Notes: generated by a model from the letters alone, not told the origin. A stretch of DNA of 56,944 bases from Gallibacterium genomosp. 1 (GCF_000771875.1 NZ_JPXX01000015.1:1-56944), one strand, 5' to 3'; positions 18,429 through 29,396 are shown, counted from the stretch's first letter. Program-made: numbers and translations.

Positions 18429-19610
18429 TTAGGCAAAAACTTGCTCTGAACATTTCACTTGTTGCATTCTGTTGAATAAAGAAACCAGCAGTAGTGTAAT
18501 CGCCAGAATAATAGCACCGACCCACGCAGTATCCAATAATCCGAGCTTCGCCACTACTTGACCACCAATACCTGAACCAATAGTAATACCCAAATTAAAG
18601 GCGGCAATGTTCAAACCAGAAGCTACATCCACTGACTGTGGAGCATCAATTTTTGCCTGTTCGACCACTAATAATTGCAGTGGTGAGACATTAGCAAAAC
18701 TGGTTAAACCCAATAATATTGTACTAATTAACACCACCCACGCACTTTGTGCGGTGAAATAAAAAGAGAACAACACCAACATTTGTACACTAAAAATATA
18801 TTTTAGCGAACGAACCGTACCCAGCTTATCTGCCAATTTACCACCCAATGTATTGCCCAGTGCAACTGCAATACCGTAACCAACCAAAATTAAACTGACA
18901 TCATTGCCGTTAAAACCAGCTAATTGTTGTAACATCGGTGATAAAAAAGTGAATAGCACGAAAGTTCCACCGTAACCTAATGCGGTCATCGCATAAACCA
19001 GCAGTAACCGAGGTGAACGAATCACATCCAATTGTTGCATCAATTTCACTGGTTTAGGTTGCTGTAAATTTTTCGGCACAAATAATAATGCACCGATAAA
19101 GGCGATCACCCCCAAAGACATCACCTCTAAAAAGGTAGTTTGCCAACCGAAATGTTGCCCGATATAGGCACCCAATGGCACACCGGTTACCAACGCCACA
19201 GTAAGTCCAGTAAACATCATTGCAATTGCAGCAGCAGCTTTCTCTTTTATCACTAATTGTGTCGCAATGGTTGAGCCAATTGAGAAAAATACTCCATGTG
19301 CTAACCCCGTCACAATTCTTGCACCAATCAGTGTAGAAAAATTGGTTGCCTGCCACGCCAATAGATTTCCCACCACGAAAATGGCCATTAAAAACAGAAG
19401 TACATTACGACGTTGCCAACGTGCTGTCATTGCAGTGAGCAAAGGCGCACTAATGGCAACGGACAACGCATACAAACTAACTAATAAGCCGGCAGACGGT
19501 ACGCTGATAGCTAAACTTTGTGCAATGGTCGGCACTAATCCAACAATCACAAATTCGGTTGTTCCGATAGCAAAAGCCCCAATCATTAGGGCCAATAAAG
19601 CAACTGGCAT
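18429..19610 (-). CDS. MFS transporter, DHA1 family (YdhP/AraJ type)
   Basis: Inner-membrane proton-driven exporter of 393 residues with about twelve hydrophobic segments. The N-terminus GAFAIGTTEFVIVGLVP is the hallmark of the YdhP/AraJ/sugar-efflux branch, and the motif GGKLADKLG fits the central loop. AGAGAGGAA precedes the ATG. It lies 91 bases downstream of dkgB on the same strand and is probably cotranscribed. Substrate cannot be told from sequence. Confidence 0.88.
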   Translation of the reverse strand: MPVALLALMIGAFAIGTTEFVIVGLVPTIAQSLAISVPSAGLLVSLYALSVAISAPLLTAMTARWQRRNVLLFLMAIFVVGNLLAWQATNFSTLIGARIVTGLAHGVFFSIGSTIATQLVIKEKAAAAIAMMFTGLTVALVTGVPLGAYIGQHFGWQTTFLEVMSLGVIAFIGALLFVPKNLQQPKPVKLMQQLDVIRSPRLLLVYAMTALGYGGTFVLFTFLSPMLQQLAGFNGNDVSLILVGYGIAVALGNTLGGKLADKLGTVRSLKYIFSVQMLVLFSFYFTAQSAWVVLISTILLGLTSFANVSPLQLLVVEQAKIDAPQSVDVASGLNIAAFNLGITIGSGIGGQVVAKLGLLDTAWVGAIILAITLLLVSLFNRMQQVKCSEQVFA

Positions 19611-19701
19611 TAAATTCCTCTCTTAATTTAAAAACGATTGTGTTATGTATTGAATGAAAGAGCAGAAATTCCGCTCTTTCACAGGCAAAAGAAAATATTA
19701 A

Positions 19702-20496
19702 TCACGCTACCAATCCATCTGGACTGACTTCTCGGCTATTACGATCTAACGCATTGATCATTGCAATTTCCTGTTCGCTCAACTTCAATTCCAATGCTTT
19801 TAAATTGGAAATTAAATTTTCTCGTTTAGTTGAAGACGGAATAACAGCAAAACCGCGAGCTAATGCCCAAGCTAACGCCACTTGTGCGGTAGTCGCATTA
19901 TGCACTTGTGCAATTTGTACTAAAATCGGATCGTTCAATACCTTTCCATAAGCTAACGTCATATAAGAGGTGATTTTTATACCTTGCTCTTGCAAAAAGT
20001 GCACCAATTTCGGATTTTGTAGATAAGGACTTAACTCAATTTGATTGGTGGCAATATTTTCTTTGCCAACGACCGCTATCGCCTGTTTAGTCAATTCAAT
20101 ATTAAAATTGGAAATTCCGATTTGACGTGTTAATCCTGCTTTTTTCGCCTCAAACAACGCATTCATATATTCTGGCAACGCCACTCCGTTATTTGGAGCA
20201 GGCCAGTGAATCAACGTTAAATCTACTACATCAGTACGCAATTTTCGCAAACTCTCTTTTAGGCTATCTTCCAATTTATTGGCACTGTAATTATCTACCC
20301 AGATTTTTGTAGTTAAAAAGAGTTGATCACGATTTACACCACTTTCTGCAATTGCCTGCCCAATTTCCGCCTCATTACCATAAATTTGTGCAGTATCAAT
20401 TGCACGATAACCAACATCCAACGCATTTTTCACAGAATCAATCACAACCTGACCTTGTAAACGGAAAGTTCCTACACCAAAATTTGGAATTGTCAT
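19702..20496 (-). CDS. dkgB: 2,5-diketo-D-gluconate reductase B (aldo/keto reductase)
   Basis: Cytosolic NADPH-dependent aldo-keto reductase acting on 2,5-diketogluconate and reactive aldehydes such as methylglyoxal. The catalytic tyrosine lies in DTAQIYGNE, the lysine in TKIW and the histidine in LIHWPAP; the cofactor motif is IPSSTKREN. It matches E. coli DkgB closely along its length. The upstream ATG at 20511 is rejected because AAGGAG lies between it and ATG 20496. It is divergent from a YafC-like LysR gene, the same pairing as yafC/dkgB in E. coli. Confidence 0.93.
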   Translation of the reverse strand: MTIPNFGVGTFRLQGQVVIDSVKNALDVGYRAIDTAQIYGNEAEIGQAIAESGVNRDQLFLTTKIWVDNYSANKLEDSLKESLRKLRTDVVDLTLIHWPAPNNGVALPEYMNALFEAKKAGLTRQIGISNFNIELTKQAIAVVGKENIATNQIELSPYLQNPKLVHFLQEQGIKITSYMTLAYGKVLNDPILVQIAQVHNATTAQVALAWALARGFAVIPSSTKRENLISNLKALELKLSEQEIAMINALDRNSREVSPDGLVA

Positions 20497-20686
20497 TTTT
20501 TTCTCCTTCATCTTAATTGTTTAACTTCTATTTCATTGATGGCGTGCATTATAGAAAAAGGATTACTTCAAAAAAACAGTGTAATTTGCAAATAATATTT
20601 GCAAATTTTGCAAAAATAATCTTGTATTCGGTTAGCTATTAAGATAATCTCCACTCCATCAACGCCTTTAATCGGAAGGAATAAAT

Positions 20687-21592
20687 ATGAAACTCAATCT
20701 TGAAGCACTTAATATTTTTGTACAAATTGTCGAAAAAAAATCAATTAGTGCTGCTGCACAAAGCTTAAATCTGCCAATTTCTGCCGTAAGTCGCAGTCTA
20801 TCAAGGCTAGAAAACGATTTAGAAACTACGCTGTTGCAACGCAGCACAAGACGAATGTATCTCACTGCCGAAGGTGAACTGCTATTACAACAAGCGCGAC
20901 AAATTTTAGATAGTGTCCAAATTGCTGAAGAAAAATTGCTTGCTCGCCATACGGATGCTGGCGGATTATTACGTATCAACACATCAGCACCAGTGATGCG
21001 ACACGTTTTGATTCCGGCTATGGCAGAATTTTTACAACGCTATTCCCGAATTCAAATAGAACTGAACAGCAATGATAGCCTGATCGATTTATTGGAAGAG
21101 CGCACTGATATGGCGATTCGGGTCGGAGAATTGCAAGATTCCTCAATGCACGCTCGTTTGCTCGGTAAAACCGCCATTCGTATTTTGGCGACACCGCAAT
21201 ATTTGGCAAAACAAGGGAAAATTGATAGCGTACATCAGTTATTGCAACATCGCCTGTTGGGGTTCAGCCAACCGGCGCACCTTAACCAATGGCCATTGTT
21301 AGACAATTCTGGTCATTTACTCACGATTACACCTAACGTGATCGCTTCCAGTGGAGAAAGTTTATTGGCACTGGCGCTTAATCACGTCGGCGTGGTCTGT
21401 TTATCCGATATGATGACTGAACAGGCACGAAAAAATGGCGATTTGGTGGAAATTTTGCCAGATCTGCGACAAAAAATCTTACAACCGATTTATGCCGTTT
21501 ATTATCGTCATCACCAACTTACCGCTCGAATCGCTCTATTGATCGATTTTTTAAGTGAATATTTGCCGCAACAGACGTGGTGTGAAAAGTGA
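20687..21592 (+). CDS. LysR-family regulator, YafC-like
   Basis: 301-residue LysR regulator: N-terminal helix-turn-helix (SISAAAQSLNLPISAVSRSL), linker, and periplasmic-binding-like effector domain. The sequence follows E. coli YafC from memory (LLRINTSAPV, SSGESLLALAL, LIDFLSEYLP). AAGGAATAAAT precedes the ATG. It is divergent from dkgB over a 190-base AT-rich interval, so it probably controls dkgB and the MFS gene. Effector unknown. Confidence 0.9.
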   Translation: MKLNLEALNIFVQIVEKKSISAAAQSLNLPISAVSRSLSRLENDLETTLLQRSTRRMYLTAEGELLLQQARQILDSVQIAEEKLLARHTDAGGLLRINTSAPVMRHVLIPAMAEFLQRYSRIQIELNSNDSLIDLLEERTDMAIRVGELQDSSMHARLLGKTAIRILATPQYLAKQGKIDSVHQLLQHRLLGFSQPAHLNQWPLLDNSGHLLTITPNVIASSGESLLALALNHVGVVCLSDMMTEQARKNGDLVEILPDLRQKILQPIYAVYYRHHQLTARIALLIDFLSEYLPQQTWCEK

Positions 21593-21733
21593 GAAGAAAA
21601 GATGCAGCTTAGCAAGCTGGTAAGGATTTTGACAAAAATCTAAACAAAAAGCGAAATCTTTGATCTAACAACCATATCAATATAAAAGAAGATACCTGAA
21701 TGTTAAAATCCTTTTCCCCAGTATGGACTTAAG

Positions 21734-21800
21734 ATGGTAAGCCTTGAGCAACTTGTTCCAAAAGAACAGCTTGCATTCAGAATTAGGCAAGATTCTAATT
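21734..21800 (+). pseudogene. Possible transposase N-terminal scrap
   Basis: The start MVSLEQLVPKEQLAFRIR resembles the first residues of IS1182/IS5-like transposases (S/L-x-QLVPK). Similarity is lost after about 20 codons, and the frame then runs into the tRNA gene. Probably a leftover of an insertion beside the tRNA; weak evidence. Confidence 0.3.
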
Positions 21801-21896
21801 ACTTAGGCATTTTGACTAAAAAAGCAACACGCATAGCCATTCGCCCCCTTCAATGCGTGAAAATTACGCAAAAAAACATAAGCTTGGATACAATGC

Positions 21897-21925
21897 TGGA
21901 CTTCATTTCTGTCTTTGACTATAAT
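21897..21925 (+). promoter_or_regulatory. Sigma-70 promoter of tRNA-Ile
   Basis: Perfect -10 TATAAT (21920-21925) with TGGACT (21897-21902) 17 bases upstream as -35. The mature tRNA begins about 20 bases after the -10 box. Confidence 0.65.
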
Positions 21926-21944
21926 CTCTGCCGTCTTACCTACT

Positions 21945-22021
21945 GCCCCCATAGCTCAGTCGGTCAGAGCAGTCGACTCATAATCGATTGGTCACAGGTT
22001 CAAGTCCTGTTGGGGGCACCA
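21945..22021 (+). tRNA. tRNA-Ile (CAT anticodon, lysidine-modified type)
   Basis: 77-base cloverleaf. The acceptor GCCCCCA pairs with TGGGGGC and CCA is encoded. The D arm is AGCTCAGTCGGTCAGAGC, the anticodon arm CGACTCATAATCG and the T arm CAGGTTCAAGTCCTG. The CAT anticodon could be Met, but the anticodon arm and variable region follow E. coli tRNA-Ile2 (CGACTCATAATCGCTTGGTC), which reads AUA after TilS modification. A relic of an integration event lies 100 bases downstream (22124-22152). Confidence 0.88.
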
Positions 22022-22123
22022 ATTTAGCGCTATGCTTTCCATTGTTTCCAATGAATTAACTATTAAAACTAAATAATAAAATTCTACTTGTTCTATTTTT
22101 CTTGTTATCCGCTGTAAAATAAA

Positions 22124-22152
22124 GTGATTCAATCACACATAAATCACACACA
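22124..22152 (+). repeat. 29-bp integrase-associated motif, copy 1
   Basis: 26/29 identical to 40115-40143, which precedes an integrase pseudogene next to tRNA-Leu. Each copy has an internal dyad, GTGATT(N)AATCAC, followed by ATAAATCAC. It resembles arm-type binding sites of tyrosine recombinases. Here no integrase gene remains. Confidence 0.6.
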
Positions 22153-22155
22153 AAA

Positions 22156-23082
22156 CTAATAAAACACTTCTTCTCCTTCCGGACGAGTTTTAAATCGGCG
22201 GTGAAGCCACATATAAAGCGACGGATCTTTTTTTATTTCTCGCTCAATTGCTTGATTCACTCGAGTAACAATAGCAACATCATCTTCGCAATCGCTAAGA
22301 TCAATCGGAGCAGAAATAGAAATAGTGTAACCAGAGCCATCTTTATTGCGTAATGGTGTAAAAGGGATAACTAAACTTTGCGGAACACTGCGTTTTAAAA
22401 ATGCAGTACCAGTGGTAGTCGCAGCATTTTTTACTGCAAAAAACGGCACAAATACTGCACTTTTTCGTCCATAATCGTGATCCGGTGCATACCAAATAGT
22501 TTCCCCTTGACGCAATGCTCTAATCATCCCACGTAAATTATGGCGATCGAGCATCGATTTATTGGAGCGTATACGCCCTTTTGTTTGTAGCCAATCAAAC
22601 AGCGGATTGTCGTTCGGACGATAAACACCGATACCTTGATGATAAAGCCCGAGTATTCTTGCGCCTAATTCTAGCGTCAGAAAATGAATACCAACCAAAA
22701 TAATACCGCTATCTGCTTTAGTCAAGTAATCCAGCCCTTCAATTTTAGACCATTTTTTAATCCTGTTATCTGACCAAAACCACGCCATTCCAGTTTCAAT
22801 AATAGCCATTCCAACGGCTTGAATATTCTGTTTTAACAGTTCTTGTCGTTGTAATTCACTCATTTCAGGAAAGCAAAGTTCTAGATTACGACGAGCTATC
22901 TCTAAACGACGTTTACCGAATTTAAATTTGCTGAATAATTTACCCAAACCGTGTCCTATTTTCACTAAACAAGGGTACGGCAAGAATAAAATCAGACGAA
23001 ACAAGATAATTCCAAGCCAAAGAATCCAATATTTAGGTAGGAAAAAAGAAAATTGAAATTGTGGTAACTGTTGATTTTTCAT
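22156..23082 (-). CDS. lpxL: Lipid A biosynthesis lauroyl-type acyltransferase
   Basis: Inner-membrane acyltransferase (LpxL/HtrB family, 308 residues) that adds a secondary acyl chain to Kdo2-lipid IVA. One N-terminal membrane anchor (residues ~17-38) and the H-x4-E catalytic motif HFLTLE are visible, followed by YRPNDNP and the APDHDYG block. It is divergent from hldE, the arrangement known as htrB/rfaE in H. influenzae. Acyl-chain length preference (laurate or myristate) cannot be read from sequence. Confidence 0.93.
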   Translation of the reverse strand: MKNQQLPQFQFSFFLPKYWILWLGIILFRLILFLPYPCLVKIGHGLGKLFSKFKFGKRRLEIARRNLELCFPEMSELQRQELLKQNIQAVGMAIIETGMAWFWSDNRIKKWSKIEGLDYLTKADSGIILVGIHFLTLELGARILGLYHQGIGVYRPNDNPLFDWLQTKGRIRSNKSMLDRHNLRGMIRALRQGETIWYAPDHDYGRKSAVFVPFFAVKNAATTTGTAFLKRSVPQSLVIPFTPLRNKDGSGYTISISAPIDLSDCEDDVAIVTRVNQAIEREIKKDPSLYMWLHRRFKTRPEGEEVFY

Positions 23083-23202
23083 TGATTACTGCAAACTAAA
23101 TAATTCAAATATTAACTATTTTAGCGGAAAGTGCTGGAAATAGCATTATTCAAGACGGAGCTGTGGTAAAATCGCCAGCAAAATTTGTTTATGGAGAAAA
23201 CT

Positions 23203-24630
23203 ATGGTTCAATATTCCACTCAATTTAATCACGCTAAAGTCTTAGTCCTTGGCGATGTGATGTTAGACCGTTATTGGTTTGGTGCAACTAATCGTATTTC
23301 CCCTGAAGCGCCTGTTCCTGTGGTAAAAGTACAACAAAACGAAGAACGTGCTGGCGGTGCAGCTAATGTTGCGATGAATATCGCCAGTTTAAATGTGCCG
23401 ATTAAATTGTTGGGAATGACTGGTCAGGACGAAGCAGCAGAGGCATTAGTGAAACTGTTGACAGATCAGAAAATTGATTGTGATTTTGTGCGTTTAAATT
23501 CTCATCCGACCATTACCAAATTACGAATCCTTTCTCGCCATCAACAGTTGTTGCGCCTTGATTTTGAAGAGAACTTTCACGATATTCAATCTAATGAGTT
23601 ACTTTCTCGTTTGCAACATTATATTGCAGAATATGGTGCATTAATTCTATCTGATTACGGTAAAGGTACCTTATTACAAGTACAACAGATGATTCAAATT
23701 GCACGCCAAGCTAATGTGCCTGTGTTAATTGATCCAAAAGGTACAGATTTTGAGCGTTATCGTGGTGCAACTTTATTAACGCCTAATATGTCAGAATTTG
23801 AAGCGGTAGTCGGCGCTTGTCACAGTGAACAGGAAATTGTTGATAAAGGATTAGCATTGATCAAACAATTGGATTTGACAGCATTGTTAGTTACTCGCTC
23901 TGAAAAAGGAATGACCTTAATTCGTCCAGAGCAAGAGGCATTTCATCTACCAACGCAAGCACAGGAAGTATTTGATGTAACTGGTGCTGGAGATACCGTG
24001 ATCAGTATTCTTGGTACAGCAATTGCTGATGGTCGCAGCTTGGAAGAGGCTTGTTATTTAGCCAATGTTGCCGCCGGTATTGTGGTCGGTAAATTGGGTA
24101 CTTCCACTGTTTCTACCGTAGAATTGGAAAATGCAATTCATCGCCGCAGCGAAAACGGCTTTGGTATTATGAGCGAACAGGAGTTGAAACAGGCAGTAGC
24201 GAAAGCCAAAGCACGTGGTGAAAAAATTGTGATGACCAACGGTTGTTTCGATATTTTACATCCGGGACACGTTTCCTATTTAGCCAATGCGCGTAAATTG
24301 GGCGATCGTTTGATCGTTGCAGTCAATTCAGATGCCTCAGTAAAACGCTTAAAAGGCGAACAACGCCCAATTAATAATCTTGAAACTAGAATGGCGGTAC
24401 TCGCTGGTTTAGCATCAGTTGATTGGTTAGTAGCGTTTGAAGAAGAAACCCCACAACGCTTAATCGGCGAAATTTTGCCTGATTTATTAGTTAAAGGTGG
24501 TGATTACAAACCGGAAGAGATCGCTGGTAGTAAAGAGGTTTGGGCAAACGGTGGGGATGTCAAAGTACTTAACTTTGAAAATGGTTACTCAACCAGCAAT
24601 ATGATTAAAAAAATTCAGTCGCTTAAATAA
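23203..24630 (+). CDS. hldE: Bifunctional heptose-7-phosphate kinase / heptose-1-phosphate adenylyltransferase
   Basis: Makes ADP-heptose for the LPS inner core in the cytosol. The N-terminal ribokinase-type domain shows [12 protein letters not shown] and DVTGAGDT (catalytic Asp). The C-terminal nucleotidyltransferase domain begins near residue 340 with [12 protein letters not shown]. An in-frame ATG-like start at 23185 is rejected: GGAG at 23193-23196 sits 6 bases before ATG 23203, giving MVQYS as in H. influenzae RfaE. 475 residues, normal length; followed 15 bases later by xthA. Confidence 0.96.
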   Translation: MVQYSTQFNHAKVLVLGDVMLDRYWFGATNRISPEAPVPVVKVQQNEERAGGAANVAMNIASLNVPIKLLGMTGQDEAAEALVKLLTDQKIDCDFVRLNSHPTITKLRILSRHQQLLRLDFEENFHDIQSNELLSRLQHYIAEYGALILSDYGKGTLLQVQQMIQIARQANVPVLIDPKGTDFERYRGATLLTPNMSEFEAVVGACHSEQEIVDKGLALIKQLDLTALLVTRSEKGMTLIRPEQEAFHLPTQAQEVFDVTGAGDTVISILGTAIADGRSLEEACYLANVAAGIVVGKLGTSTVSTVELENAIHRRSENGFGIMSEQELKQAVAKAKARGEKIVMTNGCFDILHPGHVSYLANARKLGDRLIVAVNSDASVKRLKGEQRPINNLETRMAVLAGLASVDWLVAFEEETPQRLIGEILPDLLVKGGDYKPEEIAGSKEVWANGGDVKVLNFENGYSTSNMIKKIQSLK

Positions 24631-24645
24631 GGATTATACGAAGTT

Positions 24646-25449
24646 ATGAAATTTATCTCTTTTAATATTAATGGATTACGCGCCAGACCCCATCAATTAC
24701 ATCAGCTAATTGAGCAATATCAACCGGATGTTTTAGGGCTACAAGAGATTAAAGTTGCTGATGAAGCCTTTCCACACGAGATTGTTGCTGATTTGGGCTA
24801 CCACGTTTTTTATCACGGGCAAAAAAGCCATTATGGCGTTGCATTATTGACAAAACAGCAACCGTTAGCGGTACGCAAAGGTTTCCCTACTGATACCGAA
24901 GATGCGCAACGCCGTATTATTATGGCTGATTTAACAACGCCTTTTGGTCAACTAACAGTAATTAACGGCTATTTTCCACAAGGAGAAAATCGCAGCCACG
25001 AAACCAAATTTCCAGCAAAAGAAAAATTCTATCGTGATTTGCAACACTATTTAATCAATGAGCATAATGCTGAAAATCCTGTTTTAGTGATGGGTGATAT
25101 GAATATCAGTCCAACCGATTTGGATATCGGAATCGGTGAAGAAAATCGAAAACGTTGGTTACGCACAGGGAAATGTTCTTTTTTGCCTGAAGAGCGAGAA
25201 TGGTTGCAAAACTTATATCAATATGGTTTGGTTGATACTTTCCGAGCTTTACATCCACAAGTAAATGACCAATTCTCTTGGTTTGATTATCGCTCTAAAG
25301 GCTTTGATGATAATCGAGGCTTGCGTATTGATTTAATTTTAGCTAATCAAACTTTGGCACAGCGCTGTATCTCTGCCGGCATCGCTAAAGATATTCGTGC
25401 AATGGAAAAGCCATCCGATCACGCACCGATTTGGGCGGAATTTAAATAA
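24646..25449 (+). CDS. xthA: Exodeoxyribonuclease III
   Basis: AP endonuclease and 3'-5' exonuclease of base-excision repair, 267 residues, cytosolic. Exonuclease-endonuclease-phosphatase motifs are present: [10 protein letters not shown] (Asn metal ligand), LQEIK (Glu), [13 protein letters not shown] (Asp/Asn) and the C-terminal SDHAPIW (Asp-His pair). It follows hldE closely and probably shares its transcript, ending at the hairpin 25458-25500. Confidence 0.95.
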   Translation: MKFISFNINGLRARPHQLHQLIEQYQPDVLGLQEIKVADEAFPHEIVADLGYHVFYHGQKSHYGVALLTKQQPLAVRKGFPTDTEDAQRRIIMADLTTPFGQLTVINGYFPQGENRSHETKFPAKEKFYRDLQHYLINEHNAENPVLVMGDMNISPTDLDIGIGEENRKRWLRTGKCSFLPEEREWLQNLYQYGLVDTFRALHPQVNDQFSWFDYRSKGFDDNRGLRIDLILANQTLAQRCISAGIAKDIRAMEKPSDHAPIWAEFK

Positions 25450-25457
25450 CTTCTTAT

Positions 25458-25500
25458 AATTTTGCTATTCCTTAAAATGCATTGGAATAGCAAAATTTTT
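25458..25500 (+). terminator. Terminator after xthA
   Basis: 14-bp stem AATTTTGCTATTCC/GGAATAGCAAAATT at 25458-25471 and 25484-25497, followed by a run of Ts. Confidence 0.85.
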
Positions 25501-25530
25501 CGACTTTTCTATTTAATCAAAGGAAATCCA

Positions 25531-26391
25531 ATGTCTACTGTTTTAAATCAACTCGTTGAATTGCTTAAACTTGAAAAACTAGATGATTTTCTGTTCCGTG
25601 GACAAAGTCAGGATTTAGGTTTACGACAGGTGTTCGGTGGCCAAGTAATAGCGCAAGCATTATCAGCCGCTATTCAGGTTGCTCCACAAGATCGTATTTT
25701 ACACTCTTGTCACGCCTACTTTCTTGCCCCTGGCGACAGCCAACATCCTATTATTTACGATGTCGAAGTGTTACGTGAAGGTCATCATTTCACGGCGATG
25801 CGTATTAAAGCAATTCAACATAATCAATCCATTTGTCACGTAACCACCTCATTCCAAATGGAAGAGAATGGTTTTGAACATCAAACTATTATGCCATCTG
25901 TAGGTAAGCCAGACAGTTTTATGAGAGAAAGTGCAGTATTACAGCAGTTGGCTCAACATATCCCTGAAACAGTGCGTGATAAATTTATTGCCAAACGCCC
26001 TTTTGATATTCGAAGTAAATATATTAATAATCCATTCCAAGGCAAAATATTGCCACCTGAACAATATATTTGGGTAAAAACCAATGGTGAAGCACCGAAA
26101 GATCGAGCAACTCAACAATGTTTATTAGCTTATTTTTCCGATTTTCACCTTCTACTCACTGCACTACATCCTCACCAAAAAGGTTTTTTACAAACCGGTA
26201 TGAAAGTGGCAACTATTGACCACTCAATTTGGTTTCATCGTGCTGGAGACATCACTGACTGGCTACTTTATGCTATTGAAAGTACTAATGCTTTTGGCGG
26301 AAGAGGTTTATCACGTGGTCAAATTTTCGATCGTCAAGGTCGCTTAATTGCCACTACCCAACAAGAAGGGTTAATCCGATTCAATCCTTAA
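25531..26391 (+). CDS. tesB: Acyl-CoA thioesterase II
   Basis: Cytosolic double-hotdog thioesterase that cleaves medium- and long-chain acyl-CoA. It opens with LDDFLFRGQSQDLGLRQVFG and has the family motifs VFGGQVIAQAL, LHSCHAYFL and, near the end, DHSIWFHR with ESTNAFGGRGLSRGQ. Length is about 286 residues, as in E. coli TesB. The reading frame opens upstream inside the xthA terminator, but AAAGGA before ATG 25531 fixes the start. Confidence 0.94.
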   Translation: MSTVLNQLVELLKLEKLDDFLFRGQSQDLGLRQVFGGQVIAQALSAAIQVAPQDRILHSCHAYFLAPGDSQHPIIYDVEVLREGHHFTAMRIKAIQHNQSICHVTTSFQMEENGFEHQTIMPSVGKPDSFMRESAVLQQLAQHIPETVRDKFIAKRPFDIRSKYINNPFQGKILPPEQYIWVKTNGEAPKDRATQQCLLAYFSDFHLLLTALHPHQKGFLQTGMKVATIDHSIWFHRAGDITDWLLYAIESTNAFGGRGLSRGQIFDRQGRLIATTQQEGLIRFNP

Positions 26392-26399
26392 AAATAAAA

Positions 26400-26429
26400 A
26401 AACGTGCATAAATCACTTTATGCACGTTT
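26400..26429. terminator. Bidirectional terminator between tesB and glgP
   Basis: 13-bp stem AAACGTGCATAAA/TTTATGCACGTTT with loop TCAC, preceded by A runs. It serves the convergent tesB and glgP genes. Confidence 0.85.
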
Positions 26430-26452
26430 CAATAGCGTTAATCCGTTAACGG

Positions 26453-28960
26453 TTATAACTGTTCAGGAAGTTCATCCTCAATGACACAGTTTTCCGCTTC
26501 ATAAACCTCTTTATCATAGCTTAATAACGGTTCAACTTTCCAGATATTCTCAGCATAATCAATGATCGAACGATCAGAGGAAAAATACCCCATATTAGCG
26601 GTATTAATCAATGCAGATTTTGCCCACGCCTGCGGTTGTTTGTAATGTTGATCCACTTGTTTTTGAATCTCAACATAAGCACGAAAATCTGCCATCACTT
26701 GATAATAATCACTGAACAAATTCAGTTCATTTTGATAACGCATCGGATCTTGCGGTGAGAAGTGTCCAGAAGTAATTTGCTGAATAACCGTATTTAATTC
26801 TGGTTCACGTTCAAAAAATTCAAAAGGAGAATAGCCTTTCGCCCGTAATGCTTCAACCTGCTCAACCGTATTACCAAAAATAAAGATATTTTCTTGACCC
26901 ACCATATTGAGAATTTCAACATTAGCGCCGTCTAATGTTCCCACAGTTAATGCGCCATTCAATGCAAATTTCATATTACTTGTGCCAGAAGCCTCGGTTC
27001 CCGCCAAAGAAATTTGTTCAGAAACATCCGCAGCCGGAATAATGATTTGTGCAAGGCTAACACCGTAATTCGGAATAAAGACTACTTTAATTAAATCTTT
27101 AATACGTCCATCATTATTAATCACTTCTGCTACATCATTAATCAAGTTAATAATTTTCTTCGCTGTGTGATAAGCACTTGCAGCTTTACCGGCAAAGATA
27201 AAAACACGTGGTGTCCAGTCTGCATCCGGATTTTTCAAAATCTGGTTATAGCGATAGATAATGTGAAGTACATTCAATAATTGACGTTTATATTCGTGAA
27301 TACGTTTTACCTGCACATCAAATAATGCGTTCGGATTCACTTCAATACCAAGATGATATTTGATGTACTCCGCTAAACGCTGTTTATTGCTGAATTTAAC
27401 GCGTTGAAAATCAGATAAAAATGTTTCATCATCAATAAATTGGTTTAATTGACTCAATTCATCCAACTCTTTACGCCAATTTTTACCAATCTTACTATCA
27501 ATCAATTTCGCCAACTCAGGGTTAGCAATCGCGATCCAACGACGAGGCGTTACGCCGTTTGTTACATTGGTAAAACGTTCAGGATAAATTTTCGCAAAAT
27601 CAGCAAAAATAGATTTCACCATTAAATCGGAGTGGATTTTGGCAACGCCATTAATCTTATAGGAACCAATCACTGCCAACCACGCCATTCTAACACGTCG
27701 ACCATTATCCTCATCAATGATAGATACACGACGAATAAAATCTTCACCGTAGCCTTTAGCACGCAAATCATTCAAGAAGTTTTCGTTAATTTCAAGGATA
27801 AGCTGTAAATGGCGAGGCAAGATTGAGCCTAGCATTTCAATTGGCCAAGTTTCCAATGCTTCACTCATCAATGTATGATTAGTATAAGAGAAAATGTTAC
27901 AGCACATTTCCCAAGCTTTTTTCCACTCATAACCGTGTTCATCAATTAACAGACGCATTAATTCTGGAATTGCTAATACTGGATGAGTATCGTTTAAATG
28001 AATTGCTACTTTTTCTGCCAAATTATCCAAACTATCAAAAATATCTAAATGACGACGTAAAATATCTTGTACAGAAGCAGACGTTAAGAAATGTTCTTGT
28101 CTTAAACGTAATTCACGACCCGCTGTAGTGGAGTCATCAGGATATAGTACACGTGATACATTTTCAGAAAAGTTTTGTTTTTCCATTGCTGCGAAATAAT
28201 CACCACGATTAAAATCATTTAGGCTAAACGCATCACTGGATTGTGCCGACCACAAACGCAATGTATTGGCAACATCGTTGTCATACCCCGGAACTAATTG
28301 ATCATAACCAAGGGCCACCACTTCATCGGAAGGTTTCCAAATACATTTATTGTTTTCGTAATAAATTTGCCCACCAAAACGGATAGGAATTTTTTTACTT
28401 GGACGATTAAATTCCCACGCAATATTTTGTGCCAACCAACCATCCGGCTTTTCCACTTGACGACCATTTTCAATTTCCTGTTTAAACATTCCATAATCAT
28501 ACCGAATACCATAGCCGGTAGCAGGAATACGCAATGTCGCCAAACTATCCAAGAAACAAGCGGCTAAACGTCCTAAACCGCCATTACCTAAACCAGGATC
28601 TTCTTCCTGATTCAAGATATCTTCTAAATCCAAACCTAATTCTTTAAAGGCTTGTTTCATCGCTTCGTACACATCTTCTGCAATCATTGCATTGCTAAAT
28701 GCACGACCCATTAGAAATTCCATTGAAAGATAGTAAACACGGCGTGATTTCTCGTGTTTAATAGCACGACGAGTATGTAAACGAGATTGTGCACTTAAGT
28801 CTCGAACAGTATAAAGTGCAGCATTCAACCAGTTTGTCAATTTTGCTTCAGAAGGCTCACAGCAAAGGTTATAAATTAATTTTGAAACGATAGTTGCTTT
28901 AAGAGATTCAACATCTCTTGCTGGTGCATGATAAGAAAATTTTATTGTGTTTGATGACAT
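26453..28960 (-). CDS. glgP: Glycogen/maltodextrin phosphorylase
   Basis: PLP-dependent phosphorylase (835 residues) releasing glucose-1-phosphate from alpha-1,4-glucans. Diagnostic blocks are the glycine-rich [17 protein letters not shown], the [14 protein letters not shown] region, [12 protein letters not shown], and [16 protein letters not shown] with the PLP lysine in the usual phosphorylase signature. It follows E. coli GlgP more closely than MalP as recalled. GGAG precedes the ATG. No other glg gene is in the window, whereas H. influenzae keeps glgP in a glgBXCAP cluster. Confidence 0.94.
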   Translation of the reverse strand: MSSNTIKFSYHAPARDVESLKATIVSKLIYNLCCEPSEAKLTNWLNAALYTVRDLSAQSRLHTRRAIKHEKSRRVYYLSMEFLMGRAFSNAMIAEDVYEAMKQAFKELGLDLEDILNQEEDPGLGNGGLGRLAACFLDSLATLRIPATGYGIRYDYGMFKQEIENGRQVEKPDGWLAQNIAWEFNRPSKKIPIRFGGQIYYENNKCIWKPSDEVVALGYDQLVPGYDNDVANTLRLWSAQSSDAFSLNDFNRGDYFAAMEKQNFSENVSRVLYPDDSTTAGRELRLRQEHFLTSASVQDILRRHLDIFDSLDNLAEKVAIHLNDTHPVLAIPELMRLLIDEHGYEWKKAWEMCCNIFSYTNHTLMSEALETWPIEMLGSILPRHLQLILEINENFLNDLRAKGYGEDFIRRVSIIDEDNGRRVRMAWLAVIGSYKINGVAKIHSDLMVKSIFADFAKIYPERFTNVTNGVTPRRWIAIANPELAKLIDSKIGKNWRKELDELSQLNQFIDDETFLSDFQRVKFSNKQRLAEYIKYHLGIEVNPNALFDVQVKRIHEYKRQLLNVLHIIYRYNQILKNPDADWTPRVFIFAGKAASAYHTAKKIINLINDVAEVINNDGRIKDLIKVVFIPNYGVSLAQIIIPAADVSEQISLAGTEASGTSNMKFALNGALTVGTLDGANVEILNMVGQENIFIFGNTVEQVEALRAKGYSPFEFFEREPELNTVIQQITSGHFSPQDPMRYQNELNLFSDYYQVMADFRAYVEIQKQVDQHYKQPQAWAKSALINTANMGYFSSDRSIIDYAENIWKVEPLLSYDKEVYEAENCVIEDELPEQL

Positions 28961-29223
28961 TTTTTATCTCCGATACGCAAATTTTTGCGGCGGCTATCCT
29001 ATGTCATTTTGTCGATTTTTTCAATGATTTATGCTTATTCTTTACACTAAAACCGTTTAAAAAACACTTACTTTGATAATCACTGCAAAAAAACTAAATA
29101 ACTTAAATTTGAAGTAATTAATCTATCACAAAAAATTACTGCTATTTTGAATATCTTTTCTGTTTTTGATCAAAGTTATCATTAATTTATAAAGGGTATT
29201 TTGTATATTGATTCCATTGATTC
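28961..29223. other. AT-rich gap between glgP and cas2 relic
   Basis: Contains the glgP promoter region on the minus strand. No cas1, cas4 or other cas fragment could be recognised in it. Confidence 0.5.
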
Positions 29224-29396
29224 TTGGTAATTATTCCAGATCAATGGGTTAAACTAAAAACAAAATTATTAGATATTTATCAACCGGAATGTGACAGTTT
29301 ACGCTTTTACCATCTTGGTAGTAAATGGCGAAAAAAGTTGAACATCATAGCGCTAAACCAGCATTTGATATTTTCCAAGATACGATTATTTTATGA
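29224..29396 (+). pseudogene. cas2: cas2 remnant (I-C-like), truncated and frameshifted
   Basis: The frame at 29224 reads PDQWVKLKTKLLDIY then DSLRFYHLGSKWRKK, the C-terminal half of a type I-C-like Cas2 endoribonuclease-fold protein. After an A6 tract (29331-29336) the family sequence continues in the next frame, VEHHSAKPAFDIFQ then DTIIL, and stops at 29396. A single lost A in an A7 tract would explain this. The N-terminal ~35 residues, including the conserved start, are gone. It is followed by a leader-like AT-rich stretch and one CRISPR-type repeat. Confidence 0.75.

Noticed and set aside
21734-22027. A 97-codon protein gene
   Set aside because: Its second half is the tRNA-Ile gene. Only the first ~20 codons look transposase-like.
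29160-29185. A CRP or FNR site upstream of glgP around TTTTGATCAAAG
   Set aside because: The half-sites match neither TGTGA-N6-TCACA nor TTGAT-N4-ATCAA well enough.
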